A stretch of 5,624 nt of DNA from Myxococcota bacterium (GTDB lineage: Bacteria > Myxococcota > Polyangia > GCA-2747355 > JAKLHH01): positions 1 through 5,624 of the forward strand of contig JAKLHH010000581.1 of NCBI GenBank assembly GCA_022710245.1. The letters run 5' to 3'. The translations under genes and the position numbers were made by a program. Below are positions 1 to 4,695 of this stretch, piece after piece; the first letter of the stretch is position 1; every line of letters starts with the position of its first letter. The notes under the pieces are model-generated. The model did not search any database. It saw nothing but the letters and a program-made list of their open reading frames with translations, and was not told the DNA's origin.

Positions 1-612
1 CGCGATCTCGCTGAGCGAGGCCAGGACCTCCTCGAGCTGCCGCCCCCCGAGGCCGAGCGTGCGGGCCACCTCGCCGAGGAGCGCGGCGTCCGCCGGGGCC
101 AGGCGGCAGAGCGGCAGGCAGCGACGGAGCGAGAAGCCCTTCGCCACGACGAGGTCGAGGACCGCGGGCGGGAGCGCGAGCAGCGCGAGGTGCTGCTCGG
201 CGAGGCGCGCGTCGGGACCGAGGCCGAGCGGCGGCAGCAGCTCGCGGGCCACCCGCGGGAGCTCGAGGCCGAGCTGCGCGCCGACCTGCACGGCGCGGGC
301 ACGCTCGCGCAGGTTGTGCGCCTGCCCCGCGTGCTCCTCGACGGCCGCGCGGAAGAGGCCGGCCAGCCCGTCACGGCCGGCGAGCGCGAGGCGCGCCGGC
401 ACCTCGACGAGGCCGAGCCGGCGGGCTGCCGAAAGCCGCCGGAAGCCCGCGACGGGCAGCAGGCCAGCGCTGTCCTCGACGAGGACCACGGGGCTCAGCA
501 TCCCGGCGCGGCGGATCGAGTCGAGCAGCGCCTCGCTGCCCGACCAGCGCTCGAGCTCGTCGCGGTAGGCGAGGCTGGTGTCGGAGACGATCTGGTCAAG
601 GCGAACGCGCAC
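1..612 (-). CDS. ParB/Spo0J-like N-terminal domain protein, 3' end cut by the window
   Basis: Minus-strand reading from GTG (612-610) stays open to the window start: 204 codons with no stop, so the C-terminus is missing. Residues about 5-75 resemble the ParB/sulfiredoxin-like fold: an initial 'LDQIV' strand, 'LLDSIRRAGMLSPVVLV' (29-45), and then the ParB box-like 'VAGFRRLSAARRLG' (54-67) followed by 'VPARL'. Residues 91-108 (EEHAGQAHNLRERARAV) correspond to the E-x-x-N-L-R-E-x-A-x-A stretch that follows the box in ParB proteins. The region after it is Leu/Ala-rich and helical and is not a clear ParB helix-turn-helix. ParB-family proteins bind DNA and many use CTP, but no ParA or parS is visible here, so a partition role is not supported. 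The GTG start has a purine-rich GGGGAGG about 5 nt upstream and lies 26 bp after the lipoprotein stop, suggesting the last visible gene of an operon. The fold family is fairly sure; the function is unknown. Confidence 0.72.
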   Translation of the reverse strand, partial: MRVRLDQIVSDTSLAYRDELERWSGSEALLDSIRRAGMLSPVVLVEDSAGLLPVAGFRRLSAARRLGLVEVPARLALAGRDGLAGLFRAAVEEHAGQAHNLRERARAVQVGAQLGLELPRVARELLPPLGLGPDARLAEQHLALLALPPAVLDLVVAKGFSLRRCLPLCRLAPADAALLGEVARTLGLGGRQLEEVLASLSEIA

Positions 613-633
613 GCTCCCCTCCCCGGGTGAGGG
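613..633 (-). promoter_or_regulatory. Ribosome binding site inside a small hairpin, upstream of the ParB-like gene
   Basis: The 26-nt spacer between the lipoprotein stop and the GTG start carries a GGGGAGGGGAG ribosome binding site. On the minus strand CCCTC (633-629) can pair with GAGGG (621-617) across a 7-nt loop, burying part of the Shine-Dalgarno sequence. The pairing is seen directly. Whether it lowers translation, or is opened by ribosomes finishing the upstream gene (translational coupling), is inference. Confidence 0.35.
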
Positions 634-638
634 CTCGG

Positions 639-1976
639 CTAGGAGCCCTGGAAGTCGCAGCGGAGCTCGACGGTGGCGCCCACCGGCGGCTCGGCCCCCG
701 GGTCAAAGGCGAGCGCCCCCGCCGGGCAGCCCGCGTTGACCGGGTGGATCAGGTGGTAGCCCGCGGTGCCCGCGGCGCTCGGCGCCAGGCTCCAGCTCTG
801 CCCGCTCGCGGTCACCGTCACCGCGCAGCCCGGGCGCGCCGGGTCGCGCAGCGCGTGCCGCAGGCAGTGGTAGGGCGGCCGGGCGAGGCGGGTCGCGGCC
901 GCGACCAGCTCGCCCTCCAGCCCGCTCGCGCAGAGCGAGACGAGCGTGCCCGCGCCGGCGAGGCTCAGGGCCAGCTCATGGAAGCGGAGGGCGGGTCGCG
1001 CGCTGAGCGCGCCTTCGCTGCAGCTCGGCTCGAGCGCGGTCTCCGCGCCGCTCCCGGTGACCTTGACCGGCGCGGCGGGACCGACGACCGCCACCGCCTG
1101 CAGCGCGCCGGCAGGGCGCAGCGCGAGGAGCGCCGCGGCGAGCTCGCGCACCGGGCGCAGGTAGGCGGTCTTGCCCGAGGCGCAGCCGGTCAGCGAGCCG
1201 TCCGGCGCCTCGCCCGTACAGACGATGTCCTGGGCGAAGCAGCGGTGACCGGTCCAGGCGCCGAGCGCGAGCGCGTCGGGGTCGTAGAGCTTGGCGTCCT
1301 TCGCCGTGCAGTCGTCCTCGTTGCTGAGCCAGACGATCAGCAGCCCGGCGCCGTCGCGCAGGAAGCCGGCGTTCTCCGCGGGCGCCTTCGCCGGGTCGAG
1401 GGCGAGGAGCGTGGCGCCGAGCGGCTGCTCGAAGCCGCAGCCCTCCTCGCCGAGGCTGGCGATGCAGGCGAGGGCTCCCTTCGGGTCCAGGGTCGCCCTC
1501 GTCACCCAGCTGCCCGTCGGGGGCACGCAGCCGCTCAGGCGCGGCGCGCGCAGCAGGACGCCGCGACCGCCGCCTTGCACGGTGCAGCCCGGCCCCGAGT
1601 AGGGATAGATCCCGAGGTCGGTCGAGATGACCCCGATCCGCCAGTCGAGCTGGGCCGCGTCGAGCCCGACGAGGAGGGGTCCGGTGGCGGCGAGCAGCGC
1701 CGCCTGCGCCGGCTTCATCCCGATGGTGTCGTCGACGACGAGGAGGACGTCGACCTGCCCGACGCCCTGGACGAAGGTCTCGACGGGCGCGGCCGTCCCC
1801 TGATCGACGCGCGGGTCGACGAGGGCGGTGGTCCTCGAGTCGGCGCAGCCGACCGCGGCCAGCAGCGCCGCCAGGAGCGCGAGCGCGGCCGCAGCCGGCA
1901 GCCCCCCGGGGGGACGCGAGGAGGGACGCGAGGGACGCGAGGCGCCCGCCAGCAGCCCGTGGTGCAGATCGCTCAA
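639..1976 (-). CDS. Cys-rich VWA-like lipoprotein of myxobacterial type
   Basis: A 445-residue predicted outer-envelope lipoprotein. The N-terminus has a long Arg/Pro/Ser-rich segment (12-25), a hydrophobic Ala/Leu stretch (26-42) and a lipobox-like AVGC with Cys44. After it, 'VDVLLVVDDTIGM' (75-87) occupies the place of the VWA first strand and MIDAS motif. 'IGVISTDLG' (114-122), 'ACIASLGEEGCGFEQPL' (170-186) and 'FLRDGAGLLIVWLSNEDDC' (205-223) follow the layout of myxobacterial VWA-like lipoproteins, which usually read D-N-S-G-S-M and T-D-E-D-D-C. Here the MIDAS is degraded to D82-D-T84-I-G86. There are 14 cysteines besides Cys44, an even number that fits disulfides. The start is TTG (1976-1974), overlapping the previous TGA by two bases as TTGA, with GGAG about 10 nt upstream; I see no better ATG or GTG before the hydrophobic segment. 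VWA-like domains usually mediate protein binding; the ligand is unknown. The upstream DsbA-like gene may supply its disulfides. Confidence 0.8.
   Translation of the reverse strand: MSDLHHGLLAGASRPSRPSSRPPGGLPAAAALALLAALLAAVGCADSRTTALVDPRVDQGTAAPVETFVQGVGQVDVLLVVDDTIGMKPAQAALLAATGPLLVGLDAAQLDWRIGVISTDLGIYPYSGPGCTVQGGGRGVLLRAPRLSGCVPPTGSWVTRATLDPKGALACIASLGEEGCGFEQPLGATLLALDPAKAPAENAGFLRDGAGLLIVWLSNEDDCTAKDAKLYDPDALALGAWTGHRCFAQDIVCTGEAPDGSLTGCASGKTAYLRPVRELAAALLALRPAGALQAVAVVGPAAPVKVTGSGAETALEPSCSEGALSARPALRFHELALSLAGAGTLVSLCASGLEGELVAAATRLARPPYHCLRHALRDPARPGCAVTVTASGQSWSLAPSAAGTAGYHLIHPVNAGCPAGALAFDPGAEPPVGATVELRCDFQGS
1911..1941. repeat. Three short direct repeats of GGGACGCGAG
   Basis: GGGACGCGAG occurs at 1911-1920, 1923-1932 and 1932-1941; the last two share one base. 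In the lipoprotein reading frame the repeats encode the Ser-Arg-Pro units (SRP, SRP, SSRP) in the segment before the hydrophobic signal core. Spacings of 12 and 9 bp are multiples of three, so copy number could change without breaking the frame. Slippage-driven variation is inference. Confidence 0.6.
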
Positions 1977-3430
1977 CCCGCCTGTGCTCCCGCGCGCGGC
2001 GGCTCGGCCCGCGGCGCGCCCTTCTCGGTCAGGTGCTGGTAGAGCTGCGGCCTCGGCACGCCGGCGCCGAGCGCGGCCTTGGCGCGCTCCTGCTCCTCGA
2101 GGATCACGCGGCGGAGCTCGTCCAGCGGCCGCGCGCCATGGACCGCCCGCCCGTTGATGAAGAGCGTCGGCGTCCCGATCGATCCGAAGCGCACCGCCTC
2201 GTCCTCATCGCGCTCCACGTCCTTGGCGAAGCGGCCAGCCGCGAGGTCCGCGCGGACGCGCGCGACCTCCAGGCCCTCCTCGCCAGCCAGGCGCAGCAGC
2301 GCAGGCTGCGAGAGGTCGTCCCGCGCCGCGAGCAGGCGTCCGGCGAACGACCAGAACTTGCCCTGGGCGTGCGCGGCGAGCGAGGCCTGCGCCGCCAGCC
2401 GCGCGTGGGGGTGACGCCGCAGGGGGAACTGCTTCCAGACCACGCGGAGGCGCTCGCCGAGCTCGCGGCGCAGCTGCGTCAGCGAGCCGACGACGCTGGC
2501 GGTCTTCTCGCACTGCAGATCGCCGTAGAGGACCACCGTCACCAGCGCGTCGGCGCCGCCGAGCGCGGGACCGTCGCCGATCGGCACGCGGTAGATCGCG
2601 TCCAGGCGCGCCGACGCGGTCGCCAGCTTCTGCGGCGGCTGCGGCCTCGCCGCGCCGGCGCCGGCCCCGGCGGGCGCGCCGGTCGCGGGGGTCGGGCCCG
2701 CGGGCGGAGCAGCGGGCGGCCGGGTCAGCTCCTCGTAGAGGCGACCGCGCGGCACCCCGCGGCGCAGCAGCGACCCCGCGTAGGCGATCTCGTCGCGGAT
2801 CATGCGCTCGAGCTCGGAGAAGGAGGGCGCTCCCTCGATCTTGCGACCGTTGATGAAGAAGGTCGGCGTCCCCTGCACGCCCGCCTTGCGGCCGACCTCG
2901 AGGTCCTCGTCGACGAGGCGCCCGAGCGCCTCGCTGCCGAGCTCCTGGCGGAAGCGGGCGGCGTCGAGCCCGAGCTCCCGCGCGAACGCCACCAGCTCCT
3001 CGGTGGCGAGCTGCGTGCGGCCGGCGAAGAGGCGGTCGTGGTACTCCCAGAAGCGGCCCTGGGCGTGGGCGGCGAGGGCCGCGCGGGCGGCCTCCCGCGC
3101 GCGCGGGTGCGAGTCCAGCGGGAACTGCTTGTTGACCCAGCGCACCTGCCCGCCGAGCTCCGCCAGGATCCGCTTCTGCAGCGGGACCGCGCGCCCGCAG
3201 TAGCCGCACTGGAAGTCGGCGAACTGCACGATCGTCACCGGCGCGTCGTCGGGGCCCAGGCTCGGGCTGAGGCCGACCGGCACCTGCACGCGCTTCACGG
3301 TCGCGGCATCCCCCATGGACGCCTCGCGCCCCGAGGTGAAGACCCCGAGGAAGTAGCCGCCGATGAAGGTGAGCGCCATCCCGATGATGGCACCGGCGCG
3401 GGTCGGCGCCGGAGTGGCCTGCTCGGACAT
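1973..3430 (-). CDS. Membrane-anchored protein with two tandem DsbA-like thioredoxin domains
   Basis: A 485-residue protein. A single hydrophobic segment (about 12-32, followed by TSGR) fits a signal anchor that places the rest in the periplasm. Domain 1 (about 48-236) has 'FQCGYCGR' with an intact C75-G-Y-C78 redox pair and the cis-proline loop 'GTPTFFINGR' (Pro189). An Ala/Pro/Gly linker (about 238-266) joins domain 2 (about 280-468), where the active site reads 'LQCEKT': Cys307 is kept and the second Cys is replaced by Thr310, while the cis-Pro loop 'GTPTLFINGR' (Pro421) is intact. The two halves are a clear internal duplication: both have KQFPL..HP.AR, LAAHAQG.FW, and end with GVPR..LY..LT. 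DsbA-fold proteins oxidise or isomerise thiols, or recruit partners. Domain 2 cannot do a two-Cys redox cycle alone, but could form mixed disulfides or bind substrate. The ATG has GGAGGAG (3440-3434) 3 nt upstream. It heads an operon with the Cys-rich lipoprotein. Confidence 0.9.
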   Translation of the reverse strand: MSEQATPAPTRAGAIIGMALTFIGGYFLGVFTSGREASMGDAATVKRVQVPVGLSPSLGPDDAPVTIVQFADFQCGYCGRAVPLQKRILAELGGQVRWVNKQFPLDSHPRAREAARAALAAHAQGRFWEYHDRLFAGRTQLATEELVAFARELGLDAARFRQELGSEALGRLVDEDLEVGRKAGVQGTPTFFINGRKIEGAPSFSELERMIRDEIAYAGSLLRRGVPRGRLYEELTRPPAAPPAGPTPATGAPAGAGAGAARPQPPQKLATASARLDAIYRVPIGDGPALGGADALVTVVLYGDLQCEKTASVVGSLTQLRRELGERLRVVWKQFPLRRHPHARLAAQASLAAHAQGKFWSFAGRLLAARDDLSQPALLRLAGEEGLEVARVRADLAAGRFAKDVERDEDEAVRFGSIGTPTLFINGRAVHGARPLDELRRVILEEQERAKAALGAGVPRPQLYQHLTEKGAPRAEPPRAGAQAG

Positions 3431-3451
3431 CGTCTCCTCCGTTGACTGGGT

Positions 3452-3480
3452 GTGTTACTCCGGGGAGGGGACGATTGCAA
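3452..3480 (-). promoter_or_regulatory. Possible sigma-70-type promoter of the DsbA-like/lipoprotein operon
   Basis: On the minus strand TTGCAA (3480-3475) and TAACAC (3457-3452) are separated by 17 nt, at the expected distance before the ribosome binding site and ATG at 3430. The -35-like box matches the consensus at 4 of 6 positions and the -10-like box at 3 of 6, so this is a weak call resting mainly on position and spacing. Confidence 0.28.
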
Positions 3481-3485
3481 CCGCG

Positions 3486-3507
3486 CCCGGCGCAGGGTCG
3501 CGCCGGG
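3486..3507. terminator. GC hairpin between the deacetylase and the DsbA-like operon
   Basis: CCCGGCGC (3486-3493) pairs perfectly with GCGCCGGG (3500-3507) across a 6-nt loop, starting 24 nt after the deacetylase stop. There is no T-run on either strand after it, so it is not a classical intrinsic terminator. Position suggests it ends or slows deacetylase transcription, or stabilises the mRNA 3' end. Confidence 0.35.
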
Positions 3508-3530
3508 GGCCGACCACGGTCACGCGACGG

Positions 3531-4325
3531 TCAGGCCGCGGTCCGGGTGCGGCGGTGCCGGAGCGCGGCCCGCACGGTGAGCACGCGGCCGCGCAGGTCC
3601 TGGTACCTGGCGTTGCCAAGCACGCGCTTGGCCCCGTCGAGGAGCCCCTTGCGCAGCTGCTCGCGCCAGAGGAGGCCGCGGCGTCCGTCGGCGAGCGCGC
3701 CGACCTCGTCCGGGCCGAGCCCGCGCAGCACGGCCAGGCGTCGCAGCGCGAAGGGAAACGGCTGGACGTCGTTGACCCCGACGACGGAGGTGCAGAGCGA
3801 GCGGAAGCCCGCCGCGCGGACGGCGGCGATCACGCGCGAGTCGCCGCGGCCGCCGGGCAGCGACATGTGCACGGGGGGGCTGCCGAGCACCGCGGCGAGG
3901 ATGGCGCGCGAGGTCTCCAGCTCCTCGCGGAGCTCGCGATCGTCGAGATCGGAGAGGTAGCGGTGCGTGTGTCCGTGGGCGCCGATGGTCCAGCCGCGCG
4001 CGGCGAGGCCGCGCACGGTCTCGGGGTCGAGGTAGCCAGGCGTGCCCAGCCAGGCGGTGGTGAGGAAGAGCGCGGCCGGTACGCCGCGCGCCGCCAGCAG
4101 CGGGAGCGCCCGCGTGGCCACGGTCTCCTCGCCGTCATCGAAGGTGAGCACCACCGAGCCAGGGGTCGCGCGGCCCTCGAGCAGCTGGTCGACGCTCACC
4201 ACGGGGTGGCCGGCGAGCACCTCGAGGTGCGCGGCGAAGGACTGTTCCGCGACGGTATAGCGGAGCTCCGCGTGGGCAGCGACCTCGTCGCCGATCCCGT
4301 GGTACATCAGCACGGTGATACCCAT
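3531..4325 (-). CDS. Polysaccharide deacetylase, NodB-homology (carbohydrate esterase 4-like)
   Basis: A 264-residue protein of the NodB-homology fold, which removes N- or O-acetyl groups from polysaccharides with a divalent metal. Visible motifs in order: 'LMYHGIGD' (6-13), common near the N-terminus of exopolysaccharide-type deacetylases; 'LTFDDG' (60-65), supplying the putative catalytic base Asp63 and metal ligand Asp64; 'GAHGHTH' (115-121), with metal ligands His117 and His121; and 'SLPGGRGD', in the position of the third motif but without its usual preceding Arg. The C-terminal 40 residues are basic. There is no signal peptide or membrane segment, so the protein is either cytoplasmic or exported by another route; the substrate is unknown. 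ATG 4325-4323 has a GGGGAGGG ribosome binding site 3-4 nt upstream. A sigma-54-like element lies about 45 bp upstream. It appears to be a single-gene unit, with 100 bp before the next gene. Confidence 0.88.
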   Translation of the reverse strand: MGITVLMYHGIGDEVAAHAELRYTVAEQSFAAHLEVLAGHPVVSVDQLLEGRATPGSVVLTFDDGEETVATRALPLLAARGVPAALFLTTAWLGTPGYLDPETVRGLAARGWTIGAHGHTHRYLSDLDDRELREELETSRAILAAVLGSPPVHMSLPGGRGDSRVIAAVRAAGFRSLCTSVVGVNDVQPFPFALRRLAVLRGLGPDEVGALADGRRGLLWREQLRKGLLDGAKRVLGNARYQDLRGRVLTVRAALRHRRTRTAA

Positions 4326-4369
4326 ACGCCCTCCCCGCTCCGGTTCTCGGGTCGTCGGCTACAACTGAT

Positions 4370-4385
4370 AGCAACCTCCATACCG
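4370..4385 (-). promoter_or_regulatory. Possible sigma-54 (-24/-12) promoter of the deacetylase
   Basis: The minus strand reads CGGTATGGAGGTTGCT, with the invariant GG and GC exactly 10 nt apart. Against TGGCACG-N4-TTGCW it matches 9 of 12 defined positions, including the whole TTGCT -12 box. A start site near 4360 would give a leader of about 35 nt before the deacetylase ATG, containing its ribosome binding site. Sigma-54 promoters are common in myxobacteria; no activator gene is visible in the window. Confidence 0.4.
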
Positions 4386-4424
4386 CACCAGCCTTCTGGG
4401 GAGCCCGCGAAACCACAGGGATGC

Positions 4425-4440
4425 ACCCGGACGTACGGGT
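4425..4440. promoter_or_regulatory. Imperfect palindrome, possible operator upstream of the deacetylase promoter
   Basis: ACCCGGACGTACGGGT is self-complementary at 14 of 16 positions, with perfect 5-bp arms and a central ACGT. Its centre is about 72 bp upstream of the start site predicted from the sigma-54-like element, a reasonable place for an activator site. The link to that promoter is inference. Confidence 0.25.
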
Positions 4441-4540
4441 CAGGATCGAGTCGAGGAGTGGGGAGCTACTCCGGGATCCGGCGAGTTAGTGCCCGGCGTT
4501 GACGTCCCCGGTTCGGGGAATCTTGCCCTTCATCGCTGGT

Positions 4541-4602
4541 CGAATTGTTGGTCGCGGCAGCTTCCCACCACCGCCCGACGTGTGGGGCGCCGCGACAATT
4601 CG
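4541..4602. repeat. 62-bp inverted repeat (long bulged hairpin)
   Basis: The left arm CGAATTGTTGGTCGCGGC (4541-4558) and right arm GCCGCGACAATTCG (4589-4602) are perfect reverse complements over 14 bp apart from 4 extra bases (TTGG or equivalent) in the left arm. The loop can form an inner stem of CCCAC (4564-4568) with GTGGG (4582-4586). The tips contain GAATTG/CAATTC, unusually AT-rich for this window. It begins 94 nt after the sigma factor stop. Possible roles are a transcript 3'-end structure, a small structured RNA, or a short transposon-like or REP-like repeat. Confidence 0.6.
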
Positions 4603-4695
4603 CCGCTGAGGTCTGCTGACCTGGCTCGTCAACCTTTCGAGGACGGCTGTCCCCACCGTGGCGGCCTGGTGCAGGTCCGGACCGAGCCACACGAG

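Larger units (their letters stand above)
4326..4695. other. 370-bp intergenic region rich in inverted repeats
   Basis: The gap between the sigma factor stop and the deacetylase start holds no convincing gene. It has less coding-like base composition than the flanks. From high to low coordinates it contains a stem (4686-4690 with 4658-4662) enclosing the palindrome GGTCCGGACC (4674-4683), small hairpins at 4641-4652 and 4609-4622, the 62-bp inverted repeat (4541-4602), a 6-bp stem with 3-nt loop (4505-4519), a 16-bp imperfect palindrome (4425-4440), and a sigma-54-like element (4370-4385). None of the hairpins is followed by a T-run. Confidence 0.6.

Noticed and set aside
3475..3507. Sigma-54 promoter for the DsbA-like operon around TTGCAA
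   Set aside because: There is a TTGCA box, but no GG at the required 10-nt spacing upstream of its GC.
627..4502. Long plus-strand open frames (627-2042, 2033-3445, 3363-4502), each several hundred codons
   Set aside because: They lie antisense to well-supported minus-strand genes and give Arg/Ala/Gly-rich low-complexity products with no motifs. Such shadow frames are expected in very GC-rich coding DNA.
4541..4602. Integron attC site
   Set aside because: The repeat has the size and extra-helical bases of an attC site, but the outer boxes do not fit the GTTRRRY/RYYYAAC consensus and no integrase or cassette is present.
4486..4692. Minus-strand frame of 68 codons in the intergenic region
   Set aside because: Third-codon-position GC drops in its second half, it runs through the 62-bp inverted repeat, and it shows no domain or clear ribosome binding site. 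A small gene is not excluded but is not supported.
4326..4695. tRNA or known riboswitch in the intergenic region
   Set aside because: GGTTCG at 4510-4515 resembles a T-loop, but no cloverleaf could be assembled. The segment before the deacetylase did not fit the cyclic-di-GMP riboswitch pattern I could recall.
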